Below the pieces are notes generated by a model, which was given only the letters and a program-made list of their open reading frames with translations, was not told where the DNA came from and did no database searches. The translations under genes and the position numbers were made by a program. A stretch of 64,000 bases of DNA from Bigelowiella natans CCMP2755 (Eukaryota; Cercozoa; Chlorarachniophyceae): assembly GCA_000320545.1 (NCBI GenBank), contig ADNK01001279.1:91456-155455 (forward strand), in the 5' to 3' direction. The first letter of the stretch is position 1, and each line of letters starts with the position of its first letter. Below are positions 10,797 through 24,565 of the stretch, in pieces.

Positions 10797-11578
10797 TCAT
10801 CTTTTTGTGCTCATCATTGCGAAGATAGCGGACACTACGCGAGCAGAAGAAGCAGCAGCAACGGCAGAAGCTAGCACCTTATAGATGGCGTCCGCCTTCA
10901 TGTCGTACTCTAACTTGAGAAGCTTGCAGTAGCGATGTTGGGGGTTGATTGCTAGGGCTTCAAATGTGATGGTGGAATCGGTGTGTAGCCCGTTCTGGGG
11001 TGTTGACACTACAATGGAATCGATCTCAACGTCTAAAATCAATCTCCTCTGCCCCCCAGTATTGGTAGTATCTGTATTCCTCTGTGGCAATATCGTTTCG
11101 ATTAGCGCCAAGATATGCACCAATACTGCGATTGGATTACACAGTAGAGATGCAAACTTAGACATCTGTGTGGCAAGTAGAGGTCCTGTTGAACCATTGG
11201 CTATTTTGCGGAATGCTGTAGATACGATATCCTTCACATTCATGGGAGAGAACCGCGACAATATGGTCTTTGGAGCCAATACTCCGACCTCAGGACATAA
11301 AGACTCGGGCGCAAAACGCACTTTTAGAGGACTGTTTAGCATCATGACGCTGTTGCCTATTTGTTCATATAATCCAGTATTGATAATAATATCCGAGGTG
11401 ATACTACGTACAAGCAATCAACACACTTGGATTGCAGAGGGAAAACATGAAGGATTAAAAAAGGCAGTAGGTCACTGTAGTCGTTCACATTTTCGTCGTC
11501 GTCGTCGTCTTCAATTGGACGTTTGCATGTATCATTATTTTGTGGGTGAAACAAATCATGTTATATACATACTTTTCT

Positions 11579-11614
<36 letters not shown>

Positions 11615-11619
11615 ATTTC

Positions 11620-11658
<39 letters not shown>

Positions 11659-14600
11659 CCTGCTCCGTGTCTAGCCCATATGCTCTTTATGATCTTAATT
11701 CTGGCCGTAAGTGCGAACTTCTCCATGCTTTGATGGAAGTCTTTAAGCTCTAACTGCCTTGTTGTACTGCGTAATTATTGAGTGCGATCAAGTATGAGTA
11801 GTAGTGGTAGAAGTAAGTAGTAGAAGCAGTACACAACCACCATCGAGATTTAAGAGGAGGAGGAAGTAGAGGAGATGGGGAACATACATTATATGGCTGC
11901 CAATAGTGCAGATAATAATTAGGTTACTAGTAGTAGTGATAGTAGTAGTAGTTGTAGTAGAAGTAGTAGTATCATCTTTTAGTTTATAAAGAGATTAGCG
12001 AACGATTAAGTAGTAAATAGGAAGAGGTGGGTGCAGCGTGCGTGAGAGATGGTTTGTTGTCATTTTCGTAGAAGAATAAGTAAACATAACACAGCATCAC
12101 ATCACATCCATGGAGGTTCATTCCAAAAACTAGAAACAAGAAAACCGCTTACGTGCTTCCTGTTCCAGATGCATAAATCTTTGTTTCAGTATCAAAATCA
12201 AGAGCGACAGCAACGTGTGACACTGTAACTCCAAGATGCGAGACCAAGATACGATCAGAGGATATAGGAGCGAGCACAATGCCTTCAAGCGCCTTCTCTT
12301 TTCGTAGTAAAGCTGGGTGCTTGAGGAATCTTCGTCTACGTGTGAAAGAGTCTAAGACCTCAACAAACTTATGTGCACGTAGGATTTTCCGCAAAACTGG
12401 CAATATCCTCTTTCCTTTGGATAACTCGTCCTCTAGCATTGGAAGATGCGGGTAGCGATAAGGCTTTGACTCCAAACTTAGCACCACTGTTTGTTTGTTT
12501 GCCAGCAGCCACAATACACATGACGACGACGACGACGATGATGATGATGATGATGACACAGCGATCACACATAAGAACTATGAGAATAATAAAAATGGGG
12601 GAACCAAACATCAGCAAACATCATACACATTATCCGTAAATGAATAATGAACAGCTTGCTTTAATATCGTGCTACTCTTGCTTCACTTGTATTTTCCGTC
12701 ATGTGTTACTTTCATGTGTGTGTGTGTGTGTGTGTGTGTGCGTATGTGTGTGTGTGTGTGTGTGTGCGAATCGTAATTTTCCTCCTTCCTCTCAAGACTA
12801 TAGCTATGATATTAGTAGTTATATGAGTAGCACCTGTTCCATTTATGAGAGCGTAGGCTACTACTTTCAGTTGTTGATAGTTCTGGTCTCCTTGGTGGTC
12901 AAAGGTGATGATAAGTGTATCGATGGAGAGCGACTTCACTCGAAAGAAATTGGAGGGAATGATGTTGCTAGATGGTATAGTTGTTGATGATGACGATATC
13001 ATCGGCCTCTTGTTCCATTCGATAAGCTCGAGGGCATAGTTTGCTAGTTGACTTAAAGTGTTCAGGTTCATGCCTACGAGCGTTTGTATCATCCTTGGCG
13101 ACATGTGATCGTAAGAAATACGTAGTTGAGCCCTCTCAGGAAAGTTAGACTCCACAATGTCCATGGCCGTTGGGTAACAATCGCTGTTTAGCTTGCCTGT
13201 CGCTCCCAAGAATCCGCCGAAACGAGAGCGACATGGCTTAAACTTGAGAACATGGCGGAGCGTTTTGAAGAACTTATTCGAGCAGCATGCGGTCCAAGGA
13301 GATAAAGGTGCCTCTGATGGAGACTCCACATCGATACGAACCTCATCAATGAACCAACAACAGATAGGGAGGCAGGGAGGAATGGGAGGGAGAGAATATA
13401 TATATTATTCGGTGTCGTTGTAGTTGTCGGTGAATGGGTTTTGAGATATTTGATTGATTTTGATTGATTGGTGAAGATGTTGTTATTATCACGATTATTA
13501 TTTATTACTGGAAGGCCTTGTGAAGAACCACGCATCCAAGGTGCTAGTTGAATGTTGGCCACAAACGTGATAGCAGAGGGGATTATAGGCGAAGATACTA
13601 ATTGGAGACGTGAGGTCTGGATTTCTATAAACCTATGATAAATTGATATTTATTAATTATTAGATGTAGCAGTACAGCAGCAGCAGCAGTAGTAGTAGTA
13701 GTAGTTGTAGTAGCAGCAGATGTGTAGAAAGTAGGAGATAGCAAGCTAGGAGTTCTCATTGACGAAGATGACGATGTTGATGATAATAATGATGATGATG
13801 ATGATGACCACCTTATCGGTGCTATCTGCTCGCAGTATGCAATTCCTTTTTGGATGTGAGACTGGTTCCACAAAGAAACATCGTTCTTTGCGCTACTGGA
13901 GGTGCGGAGGAAGGCAGTAGTATTGGATGGTTGGCCATATTTCTCAGTGTTGAAGCCGTTGTTCCTCCCAAACACCATTCCTGGGGAGTTGCAGATCGTC
14001 GTCACGAAAGCTTCTGCACTCGATATACTGCTGATGCTATTCTGGCCTTGTTGTTGTTGGGTCTTCTTCTCTTCCTCCTCCTCCTTAGGATCATCATCTT
14101 TTGTCAATGCTGCTGTAGCTACCACTGCATCATCATTACTTTCATCTTCTTCTTCCATTGCGTTGTTACTATTATGATCCTTATTGCTATAGCCACTACT
14201 ATTATTATTGTTCGGTTTGAAGAACGATAATACAGCATGCACCACAACGCTCCCAGCTTCAATGCCTGTAATCTCGACGACTCGTGAATGAAGAGAATTG
14301 TAGTGGGATTCCCCCAAAGAAGAAGATGGAGAGCCTCTGCTACTTCTACTATCACCACTTTGTTGTTTTGACCCCTTCTCGAGGAATCTCAAACATGACT
14401 ACGGCATTATCATCACAAAAACAGCAGCAGCAGCAACAATAACAAAAACACATCATTTATCTAAGAATTCATTCTTAATAATATCATCATAAAGAAGGAG
14501 CGCTATGATGGCCATCTATGTTGATGTTGTTTCTCGTTGTTTACCTTCGCTCTATTACTACTACTACTACTACTACTACTACTACCTGCTTGAAACACTC

Positions 14601-15327
14601 TTCAAATTGCTTTCTATCGTCTGTTCCTTGATGACCGATTTGCTCGAGGCTGCAAGAAGAGAATGTCACTTTGAAAACTACTTGATAGAAACATTTGGGT
14701 GCAAAGATGCCGTCCATCAACTGCCTTGCGTCTGTTACAACCGAGAAAGATTTCTTTGCTTGAGATTCTACCTGATAATCAATGGATGGACGAATAAATG
14801 AATGATGAGACGTCACTGTAATCAAAATATACACATTTGTTACAATCCTCCCCATCCTCCTCCTTCTCCTCCTCCTTCTCAGTGAGGAGTGAGAGGGACT
14901 ACCCCTCCTCCTCCTCCTCCTCATCATCATCATCATAATTACATCGTTACATCATCACTCAGGCACTCAGACAGTCACCTGTACTACTTGTATGAACCAT
15001 GCACTTGCATTGAGATCATCATCATCATCAACAACAACGCTTGAAGGCTCAGAAGAGGACAGCTTAATTCCGAGGAAGAAGTTGGACCATTTCCGTAGCT
15101 TGATGAAAAGGCAGTAGGTTCCCATAAAGGGGTTGTTGATGTTGTTGTTGTTGTTGTTGTTTTCTAAGGAAGAGGAGGAGGAGGAGGAGGAGGAGGAGGA
15201 GGAGGAAGAAGAAGGGGTAGAGCTGCTGGTCCAGTGCGCTGTCAAGTAGCGCGACGTTGAAAGTCCCATACTATCACAAACCTGATTGTTAGTTAGTTAG
15301 TAAGGTAGCTATTTCTCAATTTATCAC

Positions 15328-15363
<36 letters not shown>

Positions 15364-15399
15364 TCACATCAGCTTTGTCTCCTCTCATTTCCGTTATCA

Positions 15400-15440
<41 letters not shown>

Positions 15441-16349
15441 TCCCCCTCCCATATTATTGCATACATCCGATATGTGCTCCAAAGCTGCCTGAGACCGTAG
15501 TGATCTTAGTTCTGCCACGATGTTGTAGCAGCTCTTCTCGATTGCTTTCTGTGTGTTGAAGAGGATGCGGTGCAATCGTGGTTTGACCAGCTGTAGTAGT
15601 CTTACGTTCTCACCACCACTTTCATCACCACCAGTACTTGCTCTTCTCTCCCAACGAAGGATAAACTTACCAGTGCGCATGTGCACCGATATAAGAATCT
15701 GCAGTATATGATGATGATGGTGATGACGAGGATGACTTCAAGCAAATACGATAAAACATATAAATCGTTTATTTGTAGAAGTAACATTGAAATACATCAT
15801 GGAAGTTAGACACAATGACGTATTCACTCAAATATGTTTATGGTAAGAAAAGGAGGAGGAGGAGGAGGAGGAGGAGGAGGAGACGAAGAAAGAGAAATTG
15901 AATGTCTTCACAATGGTATATGGTATTGGGAACTATTACGTATGCTGCCCAATGACAACAACAACAACAACAACAACAACAACCTTGTACGAATAGGTGA
16001 GATGTACGCGTAGGCTAGTGCTGCACGAGTGTTCAGATAACGAAGAGGAAGATGTAGTAGTAGACGATGATGATGATGATGATGATGAGGATGAAGATGC
16101 TTTGGATCTTGTTGCAACGATTGACAGTCTTTCATAACTCCTTCTCTTCCCCATATTGTGTGTCGCACGCTCGATGTACCTGTTTCAGTGTGGCGCAGAA
16201 GAAGGAAAGAACAAGGAAACGAATGATGATGATGGTGATGATGATGATATTGAGAGATGGAGGAAGAAGATGGGGAGGAGAGGGATTAGAAAGAGGAGTC
16301 TTAGATGTCGTGTACTAGTACCTACTACAACAACAACACCTACAACAAT

Positions 16350-16382
<33 letters not shown>

Positions 16383-16543
16383 CTTTTAAGCCTGTGAATA
16401 CGGTGTGCTGCGTGTGTGCTCAACACCGTCTGCATTACGCTCTCCAGATTCAATGCGGAGAACTTTATCTCTGATGGTGATTGATGATGATAATGATGAT
16501 GCGAGAGTCACAGAAGACACGTTTTGCAATGATATATGTGTGC

Positions 16544-16579
<36 letters not shown>

Positions 16580-16727
16580 TATGAGAGTAGTCGTTGTGTG
16601 CAGGAGGGGGAGAGAGATGGAGAGGCCAGTAGATACTTGTGCGCTGTTCTGACAAAATGTGTCAGAATAAGGTGTTTCTACTAGTGCTGCTGCTACTACT
16701 ACCACTGCCACTACTACTGTAACCTGG

Positions 16728-16759
<32 letters not shown>

Positions 16760-17434
16760 GCGAAATCGTCTTGATCATCGTCCTGGTGCTAGTATTTCCT
16801 CTTCCTCCTCCTACTCCCTTCAAATCATCTGTAGCACTTCGGCCCATCTCCTCCCCTCCATCATTAGTAATATTATCAGCATCACTAGCTGAAGCAACAA
16901 CCCCCCAATCGTCAAGTGGAGGGTTGTTCGTTACACCTAGTAGATTGTTGTGATTGTTTATTGCGATCTTCAAGTATATGTTATCATCCTCGTCATCTTG
17001 TCTCGTCTTTGGCTCTGATATTTAGAGAAGAATAGGCAGAAGAAGGGGGGGGAGGGGGAGGGGGAGGAGGAGGAGGAGGGGGAGGAGGAGGAGGAGGAGG
17101 ATAAGGATAGGAGAGAGAGAAAGGAAGTACTTATTTTCCTTTTTTCTTAACATCTTCCTTTTTATTATCGTGTGAGGGAACATATGATATTTGCTGCTTC
17201 ACCACGATGAAGTGCTTTTCACTTATGATGATGATGAACATGATGAAGATGAAGATTTGAGACGACATTGTATTAGTATCAAAAGTAGTAGTAGTAGTAG
17301 TAGTAGTAGTGCTATATATCATAGAATGGATGGATTATGTAATCTCATCATCATCATTATATGTGATAACCAAAGAACGACGACTTCATCATGTTACAGT
17401 GAATGTAACAAACAAAGACGATAGTGTATTGTTG

Positions 17435-17468
<34 letters not shown>

Positions 17469-18901
17469 GCTAGATGAGCGAGAAGTTCTTACTCTTCTTC
17501 TTACTATTATTCATGTTCTTATTACCAGCCTGGATTTGAGCAGCAGCAGCAGCATAGATCTGCCCATCAACTGGAATAAGTGGCGCATTTTTCCAATACC
17601 GAATAACAAGTTGTTCCTTGCTCCTAGTATGTATTTATACATCAATTAGAGTAGTGACCAACTTAATGATGATGCGTATGTGTAAGTGTGGTGGGGGTGC
17701 AACAACATCTAGTCGTAGGACAGTGCCTATCATATTGCAGCAGCAGCAGCAGCAGCAGCAGCATATTGTTTGAAATGTTAGATGATAATACAAGTAGCAG
17801 TATGCACACACATAATAAAGTTACTATCTATTTAAGTAGCTAACCTGCTGATTGTCACTCCTTTTGGTCCAAACCTTGCGTGGAGACTTCCTGCTGCTTC
17901 TCTTGCTTGCTTCTGCAGCACGCCAAGACTGAAAAACAACAACAACAACGACAACAACAACAACAACATCAACAAGATGCAACCAGTAGAAACGAGAAGC
18001 TTTCATCAGAGTTATGACGACGACGATGATAACCATGATGATGATAATGATGGTTTGACTAGTAGCTAAAGCTGTAGAGAGAAAAGAGAGAGAGGGGGGG
18101 GGGGGGGGGGGCATAACAGAGCGCTAGTAATAAAGCAGCAATGTCGCATGGTGTATACATTTTCCAGGAAGGATTCTAACAACTGAAGAGATATGAATGA
18201 TGGGATTATCTCGATTATAAGTCTTTACGACAGAGTACACTCGCGTTACTTCTTCTTCTACTACTAAATGTGATATATTATACGTGATTATTGTGATGAT
18301 ATACTAGGAAAGAGTATCTTTTATTATTGTTACCCAAGTCTCATGCAAAAGAGATGCAACCGATTGTAAATCACGACGATGGGGTTGGTCTGTATGTTTG
18401 TATGTTTGTATGTATGTATGTATGTCTGTATGTTTGTATGTGTATATGTATGCATGTATGTATGTATGAAACACGGCATTATTATTAGTAGTATAACAAG
18501 AAGAATAAATAAGAAGAAGGTAATTGCGACGACAACTGACTGAGCGGCGAGAAAGAAGAGACAGTTACAAATTGTTGTTGTTGTTGTTGTACTTAAAACA
18601 TCATTTACATATTTTGGTTCGTCCAATTGTGTTATCATCAGGTCGGCTGTGTTGATAATAGTTGGTGACGATCCTTCTCACTATCATCATCATCATGATT
18701 CTCATGGTAGCAGATGAGGTGATAATGACCTCAAGGAAGATAAGATTATTTAGGTGATCTCTCAGTTTGTTCATCTGAGTTGATTGGATGGTGGAAGGAA
18801 AAGAAGAAAATCATCATCAATAAGGAGCTTGCTAAGAGAGAAGACGACGATTGTTGCTTGTGGTGGTAGCAGCAGATATGTGCTACTGCTACTAGTAGCA
18901 T

Positions 18902-18934
<33 letters not shown>

Positions 18935-19152
18935 CAGAAGTAGTGGTAGTAGTAGTTCCGTGGTGTAGTATAAAATGATGCTAGATTAGATGATGTGTAT
19001 GTTATATCGTATTTTTTGGCGGAGAGCACTACTACCTGCATTTGATCCACAAGGAGTCTATTTGACTTGTTCTTGTTCTTGTTGTTATTAGCTTTCTCAG
19101 CAACCAAGATATTAACGCTGAGTAGTAGCCAAAATACCCTTCTATTTTGAGG

Positions 19153-19184
<32 letters not shown>

Positions 19185-19590
19185 TGTCCCCCTCTTTCTG
19201 GTCACAGCCTCCTTCCTTGTACGCCGTCCTACTGCTACTGCTTCTTCTTCTTCCAGATGGCTGGTGCGGTGCTAAAGGAGCTCCTTCTGGTTTCATTCTT
19301 AGGGATATTCCTATCTCGAATTCGTCGGCAGCCCTCAGATATGCCACTCCGTTCTGTTGTAGATCAATAATAGAACAAGAAGAACAAAATTATCAAGATA
19401 AAAAAGAAGCAGCTCATCATCATCATCATCATCATCATCATCGTCATCATCGTCATCATGATATCACTACCACCACTACTACTACCTCAACTCGTATGTT
19501 TGTAAATTGTGCTGGGATCCTAGTTGCTAGTAGCCTTATCCAGACTTTGTCGTTTAGCCTAATGATATGATAGCGCACGGATGATGATGG

Positions 19591-19624
<34 letters not shown>

Positions 19625-19855
19625 CACTAGGTACTACGCCTTAAGGAGGGGGGATAGTAGATCGGTAGGTTGAATGTGTACAACCTTCGTATGGTACGTT
19701 TTCTTTCCTCTCGTGGCAACTTGCGTGAAATCTGAGCCTAAAAACCAACCGAATCAAGCATCTCAAGAGATCATAACGATAACGATAACAATACAATAAT
19801 AATTATGCCAAATCATAATGCTTTTCAGTGTCATTTATGTGAGTAATACCAATGC

Positions 19856-19900
<45 letters not shown>

Positions 19901-19960
19901 TGTTTGTCAAGTTCCTATGCACATATAAACTATACTACGTCCGTCTCGTCCAAAACGACA

Positions 19961-20014
<54 letters not shown>

Positions 20015-20866
20015 GAAAACAAGTGATGATAAATTCAGTACAAGCACAGGATATTCATCATTTTTCGGTGTATTCTACTACTAATAATAACACAAGGTAG
20101 TAGCACCATCACCAGCACCTTGGTTTCAATAATCTTCGGAAGCAAACGGTAGGAGCCTGCAGTCATGACATGCAGTGCAGCAGTAACATCCCACATAGGA
20201 TACGCTCTTTCATCGACCGCCCAGCGCTGATATGATGATGATAGTAATGATGATGATCATGATGAGGAATATCAAAGATCAATTGTTATTGGTTGCTTAC
20301 CGCAATAAGCTGAAGCCTTCTCTTCGTATCGTCAAACACATAGTCTCTCAATCGAGTCACCTGAGTAGTTGTCAAGATAAATCACTGTGGCTTACAATGT
20401 GATTTACCTACTTAATAGCGATTGCAATTGTGTCGCTTTTCCGGTGCTCTTTCCTCTCCTCTCTTCCTCGCTTTTAACATCATCATAATCATCATAATCA
20501 TCCTAGAATCTGCAACTACTAACTTTAGATAAACGCGAGAGTCTCTTGCTGATCGACGAGTAGTTCCTTGCGTATTTCACCAACACAAGGGCCTCTGCAC
20601 AAGGATGTGTGATGTATCAACAGTATGTAATAACAACAAAATTTTCATTCAAAAACTAAATCGGAACGGATGATAATGAATGAGCGAAGAGAAGCTTTCT
20701 CTGGCATGGCTATTGAATTATTCTATCTCTCGTTTTCAGTTTCCGGGAAAATTGCAACGTATCATGGGATGTAGCTGCTTCTAATTCTTTGTGAGAAATA
20801 ATCGGCAAGGAAGTGATTCTTGCTTGTGATTACGTTGTCTATCTGAACATACCCATCTTATGACTG

Positions 20867-20901
<35 letters not shown>

Positions 20902-20971
20902 CTATTCCTACTTTCAAATTCATGTCTCTTCACTTCGAGGGTGGCGAGAAGCCCTGCCGTGTAGCAAAATG

Positions 20972-21004
<33 letters not shown>

Positions 21005-21148
21005 ATAGTTGGATGTCAGTGAAATATTAGAGAAAGTAGACGGAAATAGGAGAGAGCTTGAAAGCCAAAATGGAACAGCAAACCAAAAAATCAGACAAAC
21101 ACACCAGGACCATTCTAAAAAATGAAGTTCGAATTACCTTAAAGTTCT

Positions 21149-21182
<34 letters not shown>

Positions 21183-21550
21183 CACTACACTACACTACTA
21201 CATGATTGTACATGATTAGATAGAGGGTGGTGTATTGACTTATTCTGTTGTTTGGATTCCCGGATCTATCCATCAGCGCTTCACTGAGATCACGCAGTGC
21301 GCTTGCTGTCCGGACGGCCTATTTGGGGGAAAAGGGGGAGGAGTGGGAACACAAAACCCATACGACGATCAAAGACATCGTTGTTTATACCCGACGGCCA
21401 GCGGCAGCAGCGGCAGCATCACCACCACCACCACCACCACCACCACCACCACCAATATCCTTACAGCAGCACCCACCAGCTGCTGCAAAATTCGTCTGAG
21501 CTCGACTTCATGATGCTCATTTTGCCAGGCACCCGCTCCCCTGATCGCAA
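10797..21550 (-). CDS. MED14: Mediator complex subunit 14, exon-rich
   Basis: MED14 is the backbone subunit that joins head, middle and tail of Mediator, the RNA polymerase II coactivator in the nucleus. More than 20 exons on - follow the order of the known protein: near 21290 [18 protein letters not shown], near 20560 [18 protein letters not shown], near 20330 [18 protein letters not shown], near 20190 [18 protein letters not shown], near 19530 [15 protein letters not shown], near 19330 [16 protein letters not shown], near 19120 [14 protein letters not shown], near 17890 [19 protein letters not shown], near 17590 [16 protein letters not shown], near 16970 [14 protein letters not shown], near 16440 [19 protein letters not shown], near 15670 [15 protein letters not shown], near 15110 [17 protein letters not shown]. 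The human protein has matching segments in the same order (for example LVKWA, TTGSYPRLP, FRVEGEFE, LFIKL). The last exon, about 10797-11401, ends in TAG-bounded MSTKR. Ser, Thr, Gln and Asn runs from repeats lie inside several exons. The 5' start is uncertain. Confidence 0.88.
11581..11656. repeat. (GT)n and (CAG)n microsatellites in a MED14 intron
   Basis: A GT run at 11581-11612 is followed by a CAG run at about 11624-11656, upstream (in gene sense) of the last MED14 exon. Confidence 0.9.
15399..15439. repeat. (CT)n microsatellite in a MED14 intron
   Basis: A pure CT run. GA/CT runs of similar length also occur at 2187-2224, 19865-19898, 19964-20003, 33992-34030 and 60908-60943. Confidence 0.9.
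18094..18111 (+). repeat. 18-base G run
   Basis: A pure G run in a MED14 intron. G-rich sequence also fills 17046-17100 (GGAGG-type). Both could form four-stranded structures on +. Confidence 0.9.
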
Positions 21551-21599
21551 TATTCTTGTGAGGAGGAGAAGGGGAGGAGCAAATGAAGCTTGACGGCAA

Positions 21600-23687
21600 G
21601 ATAGTGTAGTCGCTTAATCATGATGATGCGCAGAAAGGAGGGCATTTTGATGTGTGCATCATTAGCATGAGGAGCACATGATTCACTTTTCCCTATAGCT
21701 GCGAAGAGGATTTGGGGGGGGATGTAGAGCGCAGCCCCTCTAGGAATAAAGGAATGAAAGAGAAAGACGTTATAGGTTTCATACTGCATTGTCCCCCTGG
21801 GTAGCAGGCTGGTGTGCTTTGTTTGTTCTCCTTTGTAGTAGTAGTAGGAAACTCTCTTCTGTAGTCTTTCTTATATCGTTGTCGTTGTGTTATATCTAGG
21901 TTGTTCCTTGGATGAAATAATGTCTACAATCAGATATGTCAGTTGATGAATGCCTTGTTGCTCGAAATAGATAGATCAACTTTTCATAATTACAAACATG
22001 GTAATATTCGGCTTGAATTATGAAACCACTCAAAAATCTTCGCTGTGTTCTGAAATGTGTTCACTTGCAGCAGCCGCACTCACACCCGTCTTTCTTTGAT
22101 GTTTGTTGAGGCTCTGCTGCGTGCACATGCCTGTCTTCCATGTGGTTCTGGCGCATGTAGTTTTGATCAATGCTTTGTTCAATGTTCAATGTTCAATGTT
22201 CTTGTTCCCAAGTGGTGCAATGGCCTCAATTCCTGCATCATCACCTTGGTTCTGCCATGTGATTTTTTCAGTGATGCGGACGAAGCTGCAACCCCATCGC
22301 AGACGTTCACTGCAGGCGCGACTGCTTCCAAGTTCTTCCTCCCACGCCACTGCACCAACGGCACTCACGCAGTTGTCCAATTCGATGCAGCGATGGGCGT
22401 TTGACACATTCTGTCACAAGTTCTTCCGTGATTTTGCCTTTTTTTGTTCCACCTCTTGCGATTCAAACAGTGCTGGAGTGCACAAAAGCTCTCGCGATGG
22501 TTTTTGCCAAGGAAAGGATCGCCAGCGTGCAACGCTTGTTCACTGAGAGCAGGTGCCACTGAACGCACCAGCAGAGTTCAAGTCACTTGATTGACTCGAT
22601 TTTGTCTCCGCCCACTCGATCTAGCGATCTGACACACTCTGGCACTGAGATCATTGCCTGCTCGCCACCAAGTGATGGTTGACAAATGGTGGCTGCACCG
22701 ACAACGATCTAGCGGCCGACAGCCGACAGACAGCGCAGCACTGTGGCCCTGCCCCCTCTCGCACAGAGCCAGCGCCAGAGCGCATCGCCTCAAAACTCCA
22801 ATTTTTCCACCATCACTAGATCACATTCTCTGGTTCTGTGCGTGCGTGTCTGTGGGGACTTCAAGTCCCTGGGTCCATTCATTTTTCACTGCACATCACC
22901 ACAGCCATGGATGCTCTCGTTTTGTCACACACGCACATTGCACGTGCACACTGAAGATCGTGTCTGTCATTGTTGACCCAAATGACACTTCATGCATGCG
23001 CGATGGAGCAGGTGCGCAGGTGCACACATCATTGCAGGCCACGGTGTGGAAAGCAAGCAAGTGTGACAAGTTGCATGGCTTGAAAACCGCATCACAACAG
23101 ATGCAACATTTTGTGTGTGCACTGCAGTGCACGCTGCTGCACAATGCATTGCAACAAAAAAGTGTCCGTGCATGCTAGCATGTGCATGTCGTTTTGATCG
23201 CATGTGCATGCGCATGAACAAAGTCAATGCGGAGTCTACACGGGCAATGCATGTTTTGAATGGTCTAGGCACAGTGAAAGCCGCGCACCTAGCCACACAC
23301 ATGCACACGTGCGACACATGCTGCGCACATGTGACGCACTAGCGCAGCGATGCATGCACGCTATGCACACGCACGTTCTTTTGTCATTAGCGCAGGCCAT
23401 TGTCACAATATATACGTAGTGTACATACCATTTGTAACAACTACGAAAGCATCCATCTTCGTCAATCATAATTCAGTTTAGCGTATATGATGGCTGCGTC
23501 AGCGTCGCGTTGGTATGCGCGCTGGTGGTAACTTCTTCTCAATACTCAAACTAAAAAAAGTCCCTCAAATTGTTCTGTTTGCTGAGGACCTGTGGACCGA
23601 AGAGAGCTCTATAGTGTTTACAATGTGCATGTTGATGACAAAAAGAGGGTATCTGTTACTAGTGTAGAACCATTTATGACATAGTTG
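21600..23687. other. Intergenic region, upstream of MED14, second half palindrome-rich
   Basis: 21600-22040 is plain sequence that probably includes the MED14 promoter. From about 22050 to 23400 the texture changes to words such as TGCACA, CATGCA and GTGCATG, like the islands at 3760 and 36650. A heptamer GTTCAAT is repeated three times at about 22177-22200. I see no gene. Long open frames exist in several phases but show no family signal or splice logic. Confidence 0.5.
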
Positions 23688-23849
23688 TCAGAAGTGGAAA
23701 ATGAAAGAAGCTGCAAGCAAGGCAGAAATAATTCCAAATGCGCCATAGATGACGTACGGCTGCTCGGTTTGGACTTTGCGAAGTGCATTGCTTGCTTGGA
23801 TTGGTCTAACAGCCCCGTCTCGCAAGGAGTTTCGAGCCATATTTTTCAT
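23688..23849 (-). CDS. Small single-span membrane protein
   Basis: A 53-residue frame that starts MKNMARNSLRDGAVRPIQAS. It carries a basic, soluble N-terminal half and then a single hydrophobic segment at about residues 33-51 (VIYGAFGIISALLAASFIF). The layout resembles small single-span subunits of mitochondrial respiratory complexes or translocases, but I cannot match it to one. The open frame continues upstream to 24068 without a family signal, so an upstream exon or a longer N-terminus is possible. The start was chosen because it gives a basic soluble head followed by the membrane span. Confidence 0.45.
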   Translation of the reverse strand: MKNMARNSLRDGAVRPIQASNALRKVQTEQPYVIYGAFGIISALLAASFIFHF

Positions 23850-24157
23850 TTTGAGCAGAAGATCTTTGTCATTATTGGAGCTGTCTTTCCTGATATGTTC
23901 GAAGAAATTATGAATCAACAGACATTCTAGCTGAAGATTGTAATATTGTGACCCTGCTAAAGGTGTATACAGTTGTCTTGGAGTAGCTAACCTTCCTAGA
24001 TGATTGGGAACCTTTAAGTTAGGAGTGCAAGAATGAGAACATGACACATGAGAAATCATGAGGTTCAATCATCGGTTACCAGTTGTGACGAAAATGAAGG
24101 GAGAAAACCCTGAGTCAAGGATGCAGTCTTGCAATTGTAGTTTGTGTGAAAACGAGC

Positions 24158-24440
24158 TCTAAGGTCTCTCCCTAGAGGAGCCTGCTGCGTTGGTTTTATC
24201 ATCGCTATCACCACCATCATCGTCATTGTCGTCGTTGTCTTCATCGTCGTCCCAAATTCCTACTTGCTGCTCCTATGTAAAGACAATTATCATCCAAGAA
24301 CGATGCAAGTATACATGAAAATTGATACTAAGACGAACAGGCGAAAGAGTTAATGATAATGATGATCATGATGATGATGTCCTGACTGAATGAGCAACCC
24401 TTTCTTCGGCAGCAGAGCAGGGTGGCGACGATGGGAGTGG
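24158..24440 (-). CDS. Acidic C-terminal exon(s) of an unknown small protein (tentative)
   Basis: On the - strand an AG at about 24275 opens EQQVGIWDDDEDNDDNDD, then a Gly/Ser/Asp tail, ending in RERP and TAG near 24160. A preceding stretch near 24390-24450 reads RGNFWKPLPSSPPCSAAEER before a possible GTTGCT donor, and joins in frame. No upstream start could be fixed. The very acidic tail is typical of many nuclear or chaperone proteins and is not diagnostic. Confidence 0.4.
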
Positions 24441-24466
24441 TTTCCAAAAATTGCCTCTAAATTGGG

Positions 24467-24565
24467 TCTACGTCATGAGATATATATTCATGCGAAAAAG
24501 AGACCGACGATAATAGGAATAGTTTAAATAAACCGCATCGATATCGGATCTACGTCATGAGATAT
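24467..24565 (+). promoter_or_regulatory. Direct repeat containing TACGTCA upstream of UFC1
   Basis: TCTACGTCATGAGATAT occurs at 24467-24483 and again at 24549-24565, 82 bases apart. TACGTCA is a half-site of the type bound by bZIP factors of the CREB/ATF kind. Location between two oppositely oriented genes would suit a shared control region. This is inference. Confidence 0.35.

Noticed and set aside
13188-13562. Open frames antisense to or shifted from MED14 exons
   Set aside because: They are shadows of the MED14 exon at about 12832-13345.
22654-23178. 174-codon open frame on +
   Set aside because: Lies in a palindrome-rich island, overlaps equal frames on -, and has no recognisable domain.
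24160-24275. SEM1/DSS1 proteasome subunit, from the WDDDEDNDDN tail
   Set aside because: The order of acidic and aromatic residues does not match SEM1, and no second Trp-containing acidic block is seen.
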